DNA of 64,000 bases from a virus. This document shows positions 53,221 through 63,057 of this stretch, one piece after another. The first letter of the stretch is position 1, and each line of letters starts with the position of its first letter. A program made the translations under genes and the position numbers. The stretch covers positions 86,252-150,251 of IMG/VR virus record IMGVR_UViG_3300042878_001826, one strand, 5' to 3'. The notes below the pieces were generated by a model. The model did not search any database. It saw only the letters and a list, made by a program, of their open reading frames with translations, and was not told where the DNA came from.

Positions 53221-55917
53221 ATGGCAAGTACACCACTTTACAAAGGACTTAAATCAAATGGAACAACCTTTTACGCATTTCCAGGCGCAGCAGAGGATAT
53301 ATCGGCGGCATATCAAAATGCCAACTATAAAATGTATTTCTCTAAATATGCGTTATTGAATTTTCCTACTCAGAACTTAAGCGCGGGAACGCAATCAAAA
53401 CCAATATACTTTGACTTTGAAAGTTCTTTCAGAAGATCAGTGAATGCTACTCCTCCGGCGGATTTCTCTTCACAGATAGTAGAGTCTCTTAGAAACTATG
53501 TTGCTAACCAAGAGGTGGTAATCAGAGAAAGTAGACTTAATAGTACTAAGTATTACTATGATACTAATGCTTTGGAAACTACTAGTGAGAAATTATTTTT
53601 TAAATGGTGTAAAATGCTTAATGTAGTTGACTTTGAACCTGCAATTCCACAAGATGAATATTTTGCAAATCTTGGTGAGTTTCAAAGTAATAAATTAAAC
53701 GATGATGCTTACTTTCCAGAATATCTTTGGAAAGAAAGAGAAGTAATCGAATGGGACACAAGATACTTTTATTTAACTGACTCTGGTTCTTATAATGGAA
53801 AGATGGAGATAGAGTTCAATGGTTTGACAAATTTCAGAATCGGTGATACTATTAGAATATTCAATGTAAGTAACTCGACTATATACAACAATGGAAGTGA
53901 ACAATACTTTTATGATTCAGGTTCCGAAGAAGGACAATTCGTAAAAGTATTAGATATAATAGCACCAGGTGCAACAGCGGGTCAAAGAGTTATTATTGAT
54001 GTTGATACAGTTTTAGGTAGACAAATAGAATTTACAGGACAAGCAGAATTAGTTTATCACAGACTTATTCAATACTTAGGTGAGATTAATGGTGTTAGTA
54101 ACGTACAAGAAGCTAACAGAGCATACACAGAAGTTTATGCACATATCCCAGATCATACAGGTATGACACCTGATATTCTTTTCAGAACTAACTATGATGT
54201 AAACTATAAACCAAATTTAATATTTCCTATATTACCAAGTCAATATCAGACTGAAATAATGGGTGCGGAACTTTTTAACTCACCTATCGTTAGTTCACCT
54301 CAAAACTATCCAGGTTCTTACTTTGGACATTTTGATACATTAGACTTTACCTACGAAACTTCTACTGGTGACGTTCTTAGAAGAAGTGGTGATTATTTCG
54401 GTGTAAAAGGAGATATAAACAATCCTATAGTAACTCCACAGACAATAGATGGTCTTGGAATAGACTTTGATACCAGACACTATGTGAAGATGAACATTGC
54501 TAACAGAAAAGTAACTAACTTTGACCAGTTCAATGCTTTGGAAGTTAACAATACACCACCTAATGACTTTGAGTTTAACGCAATATTGTGGTACTATACA
54601 GTAGAGGATCAAAACGGAGTTTCTAGAACAAACGTATATGGAATCTCTTTCTTGGATAATCCAAACAACAATGATAAAGAAGAAGAAATAGGAGTAAAAT
54701 TCCCTACTTATAAAAAATTGGTTTCTAATGGAAAACAAGATGGTAGTTCTTTTGCTTTCAGTTTGAACTTAAACTTCAACATAATAAATGATAACCCACA
54801 GGATACGTATAATCCAGAGGCCATAAACTCTATGTTTAGTATGAATCTTTTCAATGCTGCAATGCAAAAACTTTCTTCTACAAATGATAGTTTTTTAAAT
54901 ATATTGGCTGATCAGGGAATCATTAAAGACGAAATAAACTCGATTAAAGGCTTGATATACACACAGACTGATATCAATGTTATCAACGCTAAAGTAAAGT
55001 CTTTAGAAGACTTAATAAGACTATATTCAACAAGACAGATGGTAACATCAGACTCTATAGAAGTGGTCACTGCAGGAACTTCTATAAAACTAAATAGTAT
55101 CGATACAAACTATGTTAAAATTGATCAAGTAAAAACAACTGATCTTTATAACGCACAGGGAATAATACCAATGAACATGGCTGTTCCTAAAAACAAAGAC
55201 TTCATGGTACACTTTATTAATAATGATGAAGTTCCACTTACACTTCCTAATAATGATAGACTTACTATTTTACTTAGTAGAGATTTAGATTTCATGCAAA
55301 CTGCAGAGTTCTATATTTCTGGAACAGAATTTGCATCACAAAATAAAAAACTAAACATATACATAAATAGTGACATCGCTACAACAACTTCAGTTAATAC
55401 TCAGGTATTGTTAGTTGGTGAGATTGATTTACCGGTTTATTACAACACTACAAAACAATTACCAAACTCTGCAATACTTTGGAAAGATTTTAAATTTGAA
55501 ATAGATTTTACACAACCAATCACACTTAGAAGTGGTGGATATCTTGACGTTCCTTTTCTTGGTAATGCTTATTTAATAAACAACTCTATAAAACCTGGTG
55601 ATACTTTACGTTTAAACAATCTTTTTGTAGGAACTTCTTCAGTGTATGATTTTTCTGGACAATATAAAGTAGATTCATTAGTTTCTGCAACAAGTTCTTA
55701 TGTAACATTTGATATAAATAGTAGTGTGGCATTTTCTACTTACACGACTACAAATAGCACTTCACTGCCAATGCAACTACATGGAACAAGTACTTCATTG
55801 CTTTCGAACCTTCCATATTTCAGTTTAAATAAAGGAAAGAAAATATTGGTGACAAGAGTTTCTCAAAGTTCTGTTGTTTTATCTGAAAGATATCGTGTGG
55901 ATGTGAGAGATATTTAA
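53221..55917 (+). CDS. Virion structural protein of unknown type
   Basis: An 898-residue protein starting M-A-S-T-P-L-Y-K-G-L-K-S-N-G-T-T-F-Y. Beta-rich with F-R-I-G-D-T-I-R-I-F segments near residues 205-215; residues about 555-605 are a short helical or coiled-coil stretch (I-K-D-E-I-N-S-I-K-G-L-I). The end, E-R-Y-R-V-D-V-R-D-I, closes a possible adhesin domain. Its place in the late block among fibre genes suggests a baseplate or neck part. No family recognised. Confidence 0.72.
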   Translation: MASTPLYKGLKSNGTTFYAFPGAAEDISAAYQNANYKMYFSKYALLNFPTQNLSAGTQSKPIYFDFESSFRRSVNATPPADFSSQIVESLRNYVANQEVVIRESRLNSTKYYYDTNALETTSEKLFFKWCKMLNVVDFEPAIPQDEYFANLGEFQSNKLNDDAYFPEYLWKEREVIEWDTRYFYLTDSGSYNGKMEIEFNGLTNFRIGDTIRIFNVSNSTIYNNGSEQYFYDSGSEEGQFVKVLDIIAPGATAGQRVIIDVDTVLGRQIEFTGQAELVYHRLIQYLGEINGVSNVQEANRAYTEVYAHIPDHTGMTPDILFRTNYDVNYKPNLIFPILPSQYQTEIMGAELFNSPIVSSPQNYPGSYFGHFDTLDFTYETSTGDVLRRSGDYFGVKGDINNPIVTPQTIDGLGIDFDTRHYVKMNIANRKVTNFDQFNALEVNNTPPNDFEFNAILWYYTVEDQNGVSRTNVYGISFLDNPNNNDKEEEIGVKFPTYKKLVSNGKQDGSSFAFSLNLNFNIINDNPQDTYNPEAINSMFSMNLFNAAMQKLSSTNDSFLNILADQGIIKDEINSIKGLIYTQTDINVINAKVKSLEDLIRLYSTRQMVTSDSIEVVTAGTSIKLNSIDTNYVKIDQVKTTDLYNAQGIIPMNMAVPKNKDFMVHFINNDEVPLTLPNNDRLTILLSRDLDFMQTAEFYISGTEFASQNKKLNIYINSDIATTTSVNTQVLLVGEIDLPVYYNTTKQLPNSAILWKDFKFEIDFTQPITLRSGGYLDVPFLGNAYLINNSIKPGDTLRLNNLFVGTSSVYDFSGQYKVDSLVSATSSYVTFDINSSVAFSTYTTTNSTSLPMQLHGTSTSLLSNLPYFSLNKGKKILVTRVSQSSVVLSERYRVDVRDI

Positions 55918-55932
55918 AATGACGAATATTTA

Positions 55933-55945
55933 TTTTAATATATAC
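55933..55945 (+). promoter_or_regulatory. AT-rich phage promoter/start element
   Basis: TTTTAATATATAC, about 22 bases before the ATG at 55968. Confidence 0.45.
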
Positions 55946-55967
55946 ATTAAAATAAATATATTTCAAT

Positions 55968-57137
55968 ATGTCATGTGGAGGAAGCTCACTATTTGGACCA
56001 AGTAGTCAATATATAAAAGTCAACGCCGGAGATTTCGTCGCTGTCAATGGGTCAAACACTTCGGAAAAGCTTTCGCTATCCGATTTAAGAATGCCATTCA
56101 AGCAAATATTAAAAAGTAGAATAGTTTTAAAACCAGGACAAGCTAACTATCTTCTAAACCATCTGGGTATTGGAGACAATGCAACCTTTTTACTTATAAA
56201 GGCATCATACGATCCTAAATCGGTTATTCAAGATGACAACTACGTAGATTGGTCTTTTTACGATAGTCTTGGTACTATCAATCAATTTGCTCAAGTTATG
56301 CTTCTTACGGGAAACTCTACTCATAGAGTAAAACAGATATATCTTACAAATCCAAACACGAAATATTCGGTTTCTTTAGATGTTATGGTTGCAGTCATAG
56401 ACGAAAACTATTCTTTCTTCAACGACAATATAAACCAAACTGCGACATCTTTCACGGATTTGGAATATACGGATATACATACTCATGTTATTGGAGAATC
56501 TATTGTTATAAACGACAAAAGCACTCCTGCCAGACCTCTTATCTATTTTATGATAAACAACATAAACTCTATAGAGAGAAATGGGAAAATACTTACTGTG
56601 GATGATAACGCACTTAGCACAATAATTCTTGCGTTCAAAACAGAAAGTGATGCAATTCAAGCACATTCTTTACTTACATATATAATAGAAAATCCAGGTA
56701 TAGACATTGATCTTACTTCTTTGGACAATCAAGATCCGGTAGTTTATTTTAACTCAACTGCAGGTGTTGGAGGTGACTATATACTATATAACGACGGAAT
56801 AACAATTGGTGCTACATTCAGTACTCCATACAATACATTCACTAATGGACTTACATTCTCTACTTCAATAAGCTTAGTACAGTTTGGTACAACGATTTCA
56901 ACTACATACAACACATTGACAAAATCGGATCTAATAGGATTAATCGTAGATAACGTAACAGACAATAGAGATGGACAAATGAGTATTCTTCCATCAAATG
57001 TTGTATTGAAAAACAATGATTTGGTAGATGTTGTTGGAATAACGGCAAGTGGAACATATTCAATGACGTTCAACTACTCTGACATCGCACAGAACTATTT
57101 GGATGGTGTCGTTGTAAATTTGAATATTATTGCATAA
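55968..57137 (+). CDS. Virion structural protein of unknown type
   Basis: A 389-residue protein starting M-S-C-G-G-S-S-L-F-G-P. The N-terminal C-G-G-S is unlikely to be a lipobox because no signal peptide precedes it. Middle part beta-rich; the second half has A-T-F-S-T-P-Y-N-T-F and T-I-S-T-T-Y-N-T-L repeats. It lies 50 bases after the previous gene and 16 before the collagen-like protein, so is probably co-expressed. No family recognised. Confidence 0.7.
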   Translation: MSCGGSSLFGPSSQYIKVNAGDFVAVNGSNTSEKLSLSDLRMPFKQILKSRIVLKPGQANYLLNHLGIGDNATFLLIKASYDPKSVIQDDNYVDWSFYDSLGTINQFAQVMLLTGNSTHRVKQIYLTNPNTKYSVSLDVMVAVIDENYSFFNDNINQTATSFTDLEYTDIHTHVIGESIVINDKSTPARPLIYFMINNINSIERNGKILTVDDNALSTIILAFKTESDAIQAHSLLTYIIENPGIDIDLTSLDNQDPVVYFNSTAGVGGDYILYNDGITIGATFSTPYNTFTNGLTFSTSISLVQFGTTISTTYNTLTKSDLIGLIVDNVTDNRDGQMSILPSNVVLKNNDLVDVVGITASGTYSMTFNYSDIAQNYLDGVVVNLNIIA

Positions 57138-57153
57138 AAAATAATTATAAAAG

Positions 57154-59460
57154 ATGAGTTTTAGTTTTGATAAATTTCTTAGACCTATAACAGCTACGGA
57201 TAGAAACATAAAGATATATGAGGATAATGGTATATTAAAATACACTATAAATCCATTCCACATCAAGAACACTAACGTTCTAAACAACACGATGAGGATA
57301 AATCTAGATTCTGATAGATCTATAGTAATGGTATTCTCCACGAACAACGAGGCTAAGATTTCATTATCTAAACTTCAGGGACAGATGGATGTTCTTACGG
57401 AAAAAGTTCCATTTATAATAGATAAAGATGTTCTTAACTATGTAACTGCAAATATCCAAAAAGGTCCTACGGGTTCAAACGGAAAGACATTCACAGGAAC
57501 TTCAAGTACATATTTGACAATACCAAATTCTGGATATTTAGTTCAGCTTACTACACAGAAAGATTTGGCATTTGTTCCTGGTCAGACTATAGTTGTATAT
57601 AAAGATTTTCCTACAAACTATTATGTTGCAGATTATTTAGATGAACCATACTATGATTATTCGGATCCAGTTTATATGGTTGGTGATGTGGATACATATA
57701 ATCCTGTTACAGGTAATTTGGCATTTGTTGCAAATGTTTGCCAACCGGTCGGTGCTACATCCAGCTTTTGGTATATAAATCTAACTGGTCAAAAAGGTAA
57801 GGATGGTACATCAGGAACATCTGGTGCATCTGCATATCAGACCTGGTTGGATGTGTATAGTCTTGAGCCACTTGCGTTCAGTGAGCAAGACTTTTTAGAT
57901 GATATTAAAGGTGAACAAGGTGAACAAGGTTTTGAAGGTCTTGCAGGAGTAAACGGAACTGATGGAACATCAGGAACATCAGGAACATCTGGTGCATCTG
58001 CATATCAGACCTGGTTGGATGTGTATGGTCTTGAGACACTTGCGTTCAGTGAGCAAGACTTTTTAAATGCTATTAAAGGTCAACAAGGTCAACAAGGTTT
58101 TGAAGGTTTACAAGGTGAAAGAGGTGCAACCGGTTCATTCGATATTGGAAACGGACTTATTCAGGTAGGAAACACAATGAGTGTTGGTGGAACTTTATAT
58201 GAGACACTTAGTTTAAATGGTGGGTATAACGATTTTATAGTTTCTGGATTTGATAATATTTCAGTAACTTCTTCTGTATTTGATGTAGTTTCTGATTTTA
58301 TTAGTCTTGATTCAAATGATTCTTCTCAAATACTATCCATAAATGATGTAACAATAATCGCAGGTGGTGAGTTAGCACTTGCAGGAACTTCCGGATTGGT
58401 TTCGATAGGAAATGGAAACGGATTGGTTTATCAATCAGACTATTCTTTAGGATTTGTTACACACTCTTTAGTGAGTAAAAAATATGTAGATGATTCTATT
58501 TTAATAGGAAGTTCAGGAACAAGCGGAACATCTGGTGTTGATGGAACATCTGGTACATCAGGAATAAGCGGTGTAGATGGTGCCGCTTCACTAAGATGGA
58601 CATTGGAAAATAATCTAGGGGCAACGCCTAGTGCGTCTGGAAAATTCACGGTTGGATATAACGCGAATATGATAAGTATTATATTATTGAAATTTGCATA
58701 TAATAGTTTGAATGTGGCATCCGAAGGATTTTGGAACACGATTGCCAATTCGATTCTTATTGGGAATTCAGTATATTTACAAGTTACAAGAGCTAATGAA
58801 CAAAATTATACAGCATTGTATAAAGTAAACAATGTTTTCTGGAGTGGTGCTGCATACGAGATTGGTGTAGATACTCCTGCGGTTTATGGTAATGGTCAAT
58901 GGTGGAATGATAATGAATACTCTGTTTCATTTTCGATAGCAGGTGCTAATGGAACTTCTGGAACTTCTGGTGTTAGTATGATAGGTGCCACCGGTTCTGA
59001 TGGGACTTCAGGAACATCTGGTATAACACCTACAACAGATTGGAGTCTAAGTGGATCATTGACCGTTTCAGGAACAGCGTCTCTTGAAGGACATACTATT
59101 TTATCCGAAATATCTGAAGTAATAAACGTAACACCTGGTGCAACTGCATCTACAGTAATCTATGATTTCAATACAGGTGCTATTTGGTATCATGCCACTG
59201 CATCTACTAACTATACTGCAAACTTTACAAACATGCCTTTAGACAACAATAGAGTAATAACAACAACAATCATGATTAGTCAGGGTCTTACTGGTTACGC
59301 ACCAACTGCTGTTCAAATAGACGGTTCTGCACAAACTATAAAATGGACAAATGGTACTTATTCGGTGTCTTCAAACAAAGTTGATATTGTTGGATTTACT
59401 TTTGTAAGATCAGAAAACGTTTGGTCGCAAGTGTTTGGACAAATAAGTTCATTTGGATAA
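57154..59460 (+). CDS. Collagen-like virion fibre protein
   Basis: A 768-residue protein. After an N-terminal region of about 210 residues come G-x-x stretches rich in G-T-S and G-x-Q (about 212-330), interrupted twice by S-A-Y-Q-T-W-L-D-V-Y and F-S-E-Q-D-F-L, a known phage collagen-linker motif. More G-T-S-G runs lie at about 450-480 and 600-635, and the C-terminal 130 residues are a beta-rich tip ending N-V-W-S-Q-V-F-G-Q. The two linker units are a 129-bp near-duplicate. Trimeric fibre or whisker likely; receptor unknown. Confidence 0.82.
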   Translation: MSFSFDKFLRPITATDRNIKIYEDNGILKYTINPFHIKNTNVLNNTMRINLDSDRSIVMVFSTNNEAKISLSKLQGQMDVLTEKVPFIIDKDVLNYVTANIQKGPTGSNGKTFTGTSSTYLTIPNSGYLVQLTTQKDLAFVPGQTIVVYKDFPTNYYVADYLDEPYYDYSDPVYMVGDVDTYNPVTGNLAFVANVCQPVGATSSFWYINLTGQKGKDGTSGTSGASAYQTWLDVYSLEPLAFSEQDFLDDIKGEQGEQGFEGLAGVNGTDGTSGTSGTSGASAYQTWLDVYGLETLAFSEQDFLNAIKGQQGQQGFEGLQGERGATGSFDIGNGLIQVGNTMSVGGTLYETLSLNGGYNDFIVSGFDNISVTSSVFDVVSDFISLDSNDSSQILSINDVTIIAGGELALAGTSGLVSIGNGNGLVYQSDYSLGFVTHSLVSKKYVDDSILIGSSGTSGTSGVDGTSGTSGISGVDGAASLRWTLENNLGATPSASGKFTVGYNANMISIILLKFAYNSLNVASEGFWNTIANSILIGNSVYLQVTRANEQNYTALYKVNNVFWSGAAYEIGVDTPAVYGNGQWWNDNEYSVSFSIAGANGTSGTSGVSMIGATGSDGTSGTSGITPTTDWSLSGSLTVSGTASLEGHTILSEISEVINVTPGATASTVIYDFNTGAIWYHATASTNYTANFTNMPLDNNRVITTTIMISQGLTGYAPTAVQIDGSAQTIKWTNGTYSVSSNKVDIVGFTFVRSENVWSQVFGQISSFG
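57811..58107 (+). repeat. 168-bp-period duplication in the collagen-like gene
   Basis: 57811-57939 is nearly identical to 57979-58107, encoding the S-A-Y-Q-T-W-L-D linker and following G-x-Q triplets. Differences cluster in a few codons, so the duplication is recent or homogenised. Confidence 0.85.
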
Positions 59461-59480
59461 AATAATTTTATTCATTTCGA

Positions 59481-59494
59481 TTTTTAATATATAC
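59481..59494 (+). promoter_or_regulatory. AT-rich phage promoter/start element
   Basis: TTTTTAATATATAC, about 25 bases before the ATG at 59519. Confidence 0.5.
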
Positions 59495-59518
59495 ATTATA
59501 AAAAATATTAAATGACCG

Positions 59519-62500
59519 ATGAGAAGAATATTGTTCACAGAAACAGACTTTACTACATTACCAAATCCTCCTGCAGGGTTTAAATATATTGGTTTTAACG
59601 GACCAACCTTCACCGAAAAGGATGAGAACGGATCAAGTACACCAACTGGTGGAGGTGGAAGTGCGAGTTTCACAGAAATAACTTACCAAACATTAAGAAC
59701 TTTACAAGACGGATCAGAGCTGACTCCAGGTGGTTACTACTTAATTACTAATTTCAAAACATGCTATGACCAACCAGACTATGATTCAGATGGGAGTCCT
59801 ACATTTTCAGCGAGTAATTACAAAGTATCACAGGAGAGTCCTATTTTGGTCTTTGCAATTTCAGCTAACGAGTTGGCAGCGAATGCTTACCAACCAAACT
59901 ATCCAAAGGATGAAATCAAATACGATATTTCATTCAACACAACGGAAGTTACTGGTGGAACCGCATATGGTAGAATAACATATAGAAAAGATGACAATGG
60001 AAACGCTTTCGATTATGATTTCAGAGAGGTTCTTTTCAAAAGATATGATGCATATTTTTCAGAACAGGTTTATAGCGGATTGATTTCCATCACAGGAACT
60101 TACTCCAATGGTCAAGAGGTTATTACAGGAGTTGTTACTGGAGATGGTGACTCATATTTTGGTAATTTTGCAACTGGAAGTGTTATTGGTGTTTTGAATC
60201 AAAATACTGATCCTATTGTAAATTATTATGAAGTTTTAGAAGTATTAGATGATAACAATATGGTCGTAACCGGTAATACAATCATTACAGGTGAAAATGT
60301 TCGTTTAGTTGATTCAAATCTATTAGAAGGTATGTCTTGGAAACAAAATAATATTATTTCCAGTACTGCTTCTTATGAATATCCAACCTTTGGTGACATA
60401 AGCCAATGTTTTAGTAACACAACCACAACCACAGATACATATATAGTATGGGATGAAAATACTTTCTTATTACCAAACAATGTATTCAAAGGTGAAAATA
60501 CTTATAGAGATAATTCATTTGGACATAATTTTGAAAATAACACATTTAATACTGACTGTGATTCTAACAGAATTGGAGGTTCTTTTTACAATAATATTAT
60601 TGATAACGATTTTGACAATAACATAATCAATGATAATTTTCACGATAATATAATGAAATGCGATTTTCAGCGTAACATAATTAATGGACAATTCTATGAT
60701 AACCATTTTGGAGATAATGAAAGTGATGAGGATTTTGATTATAATATCATTCATGCTAGTTTTTACAACAATTTCTACACAGGAGATAACCATTTTGAAT
60801 ACAATACAATCAAAGGAGAGTTTTACGAAAACATCATACTTGATGGTTTTAGTAAAAATACTCTTAATGGTACTTTTAGAGACAATGTCACAGAGGGTCA
60901 ATTTGAAGACAATCAAATTGGAGACGATTGTTATGCAAATATTATATTAGGAAGTTTTAGAGCAAATGTAATAAGTGATTATTTTTATGATAATGAAATT
61001 TTTGGCACATTCGAGAAAAATATACTTGGTAGTAATTTTTATAATAATAATTTTTATGCTAATGAGTTTTATGAAAACCAAATAGGTCATTACTTCAATA
61101 ACAATAACATAGGAGATTCTGGAAATGGAACCGGAAACGGCTACAGGTTCTCTGGAAATACGATTGGAAAAAATTTCAGTGATAACACAACACTTGGAGG
61201 AGATGAAGAATATTTTAGAGATAATCAGATTGGTAATGATTTTCAAAATAATAATGTCTATGGTGAATTCGAAAGAAACTTTATAGGAAATGATTTTAAT
61301 AACAACCAATCCATAGGATCGCGTTTCAACGACAATAAGATTGGAAACAATTTTAATGATAATGATAGGATTGGTGTTAATTTTGATTCAAATGTTATAG
61401 GAAACTATTTTGAATCAAATAGAGTAGGAAATAATTTTGAAAGAAATAGAATAGGTGATGCTTTCGCTAGTAACCAAATTGACAACGGTCTTTTTGACTG
61501 GGCTGAATTAAACAATCTAGTTGATAGAGAATATGATACGTTTTCAAATGCGTTGGATAATAGAATAGGTGAATACGTAGTTGGTGAAAATCTTATACTA
61601 AAAGATACGGTAAATGACGAATACTATAAAGTAAAGTTTACTCAATGGACACAAAATAGTAATGGTGGTGGATTCTCATATGAGAGAACTAAAGTGAATC
61701 CAACAACTGGTGCTACTGCAGGAGACACCGTATCTTTCACAAAACCAAATGGAGCTACATCCTCTGAATTAAGTGTAGATGTAATAGTTCCTGGTGTGTT
61801 AGAAATAACCAGAGGTAATAACAGATATATATACAATAGCGCAACAGAGTCGAATGCAGATTCAAGTTCTGCACCAACAGGTACTCTTTGGAATTCAAGA
61901 TTCTTGGCAAACAACAACGGTGCTCTTTTTAAAGACAACAATATTCAGAATGATTTTCAAAATAATAAGATATATAAAAACTTTGAAAAAAATAATATAG
62001 AAAACTCTTTTACTAATAACTTTATATACAATACATTCTTTGAGAATACAGAAATAGGAAATTATTTCGAAGAAAACACTATAGGTATAGGCTTAACTGC
62101 AAATTCTACGGATTTTAGCAAAAACAAAATTGGAAATAGTTTTAGAAAAAATTCACTACCTGGTTATTTTGAATCTAATGTGATTGGTGATGACTTTCTT
62201 AGTAACGATTTTATTGATGGTGCTTGGGGAAACACGATTAAAAATAATTTTTATAATAATGATATAGATCCTTATTTTAATGGAAATGAAATAGGAAATG
62301 ATTTTGAAGATAATACGATAGGAGAAACCTTTGTGAATAACAAAATCAACGACGGATTTTATAACAACGTGATTGCACAAAACTTCGCACACAACACGAT
62401 TGAATACGGCTTTACGAACAACAGTATAGAAAGCGACTTTGGATTCGGAGACGATGAGATAAGAGGAAACAGAATTGGAAACAACTTTACAGAAAACCAC

Positions 62501-63040
62501 GTAGGTGAGTATTTCTATGATAACAACATCTCGGATAATTTCATTGGAAACACAATGAGTCATAACTTCCAATATAATGATGTTAAAACAAGAGTTAGTA
62601 ATACAGACTTCTCAACATACAACGGAAACATATTGACATTCTCATATGACTTCACGGGAACTCTTCCAAATGAAGCCGAAGGTATTACATATTCTAGTGT
62701 ATCAGGAACTTATAGTTATGGTGGTACTGTGTCTGTGGTGGTTGATGCGACATTCGATATCTACGTAACGAGCACAACTTCATTGTCGGTTACATTGGTT
62801 AATTCGGGTAATAATTACTTACCAAGTATTGGTTTTACTGCAAGTGAGATTGCTATATCGGATTCTAATTTTGGTGGAACCGGTAGTAATGACTTATCTA
62901 TAATAATCACTGGAGTATCTGATTTACCTTCTGTATACGGAGAATACAACACTGAAATATTCAAAAGTGCAGGTAGTGTGAACAGATTGTCCTACTACGA
63001 TGCTTCCGATATCTTGACTATAAAAGACATAGATAAATAA
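59519..63040 (+). CDS. Fibre-like virion protein with nine-residue N-x-I-G-x-x-F solenoid repeats
   Basis: A 1173-residue protein. Residues about 50-85 hold a Y-Q-T-L-R-T-L-Q-D-G-S domain seen in phage fibres. From about 320 to 660 and again 800 to 1020 runs an Asn/Phe/Asp-rich repeat of about nine residues, N-x-I-G-x-x-F-x-x, likely a beta-solenoid. The two blocks are separated by a roughly 140-residue insert (D-E-Y-Y-K-V-K-F-T-Q-W, G-G-G-F-S-Y-E-R) and closed by a C-terminal beta domain. Of two nearby ATGs only the second is in frame. Role as a side-fibre or spike is inferred. Confidence 0.8.
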   Translation: MRRILFTETDFTTLPNPPAGFKYIGFNGPTFTEKDENGSSTPTGGGGSASFTEITYQTLRTLQDGSELTPGGYYLITNFKTCYDQPDYDSDGSPTFSASNYKVSQESPILVFAISANELAANAYQPNYPKDEIKYDISFNTTEVTGGTAYGRITYRKDDNGNAFDYDFREVLFKRYDAYFSEQVYSGLISITGTYSNGQEVITGVVTGDGDSYFGNFATGSVIGVLNQNTDPIVNYYEVLEVLDDNNMVVTGNTIITGENVRLVDSNLLEGMSWKQNNIISSTASYEYPTFGDISQCFSNTTTTTDTYIVWDENTFLLPNNVFKGENTYRDNSFGHNFENNTFNTDCDSNRIGGSFYNNIIDNDFDNNIINDNFHDNIMKCDFQRNIINGQFYDNHFGDNESDEDFDYNIIHASFYNNFYTGDNHFEYNTIKGEFYENIILDGFSKNTLNGTFRDNVTEGQFEDNQIGDDCYANIILGSFRANVISDYFYDNEIFGTFEKNILGSNFYNNNFYANEFYENQIGHYFNNNNIGDSGNGTGNGYRFSGNTIGKNFSDNTTLGGDEEYFRDNQIGNDFQNNNVYGEFERNFIGNDFNNNQSIGSRFNDNKIGNNFNDNDRIGVNFDSNVIGNYFESNRVGNNFERNRIGDAFASNQIDNGLFDWAELNNLVDREYDTFSNALDNRIGEYVVGENLILKDTVNDEYYKVKFTQWTQNSNGGGFSYERTKVNPTTGATAGDTVSFTKPNGATSSELSVDVIVPGVLEITRGNNRYIYNSATESNADSSSAPTGTLWNSRFLANNNGALFKDNNIQNDFQNNKIYKNFEKNNIENSFTNNFIYNTFFENTEIGNYFEENTIGIGLTANSTDFSKNKIGNSFRKNSLPGYFESNVIGDDFLSNDFIDGAWGNTIKNNFYNNDIDPYFNGNEIGNDFEDNTIGETFVNNKINDGFYNNVIAQNFAHNTIEYGFTNNSIESDFGFGDDEIRGNRIGNNFTENHVGEYFYDNNISDNFIGNTMSHNFQYNDVKTRVSNTDFSTYNGNILTFSYDFTGTLPNEAEGITYSSVSGTYSYGGTVSVVVDATFDIYVTSTTSLSVTLVNSGNNYLPSIGFTASEIAISDSNFGGTGSNDLSIIITGVSDLPSVYGEYNTEIFKSAGSVNRLSYYDASDILTIKDIDK
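60478..62580 (+). repeat. Nine-residue coding repeat blocks with an insert
   Basis: Two blocks (about 60478-61500 and 61921-62580) of diverged roughly 27-base coding repeats. Third-position divergence is high, so the repeats are old, unlike the collagen duplication nearby. Confidence 0.7.
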
Positions 63041-63057
63041 AAAATAAATAATAAGAA

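Noticed and set aside
60515-62572. Minus-strand frames (I/V/K-rich) opposite the nine-residue repeats
   Set aside because: Composition is explained by the reverse of the AAT/GAT/TTT repeat codons; no independent signals.
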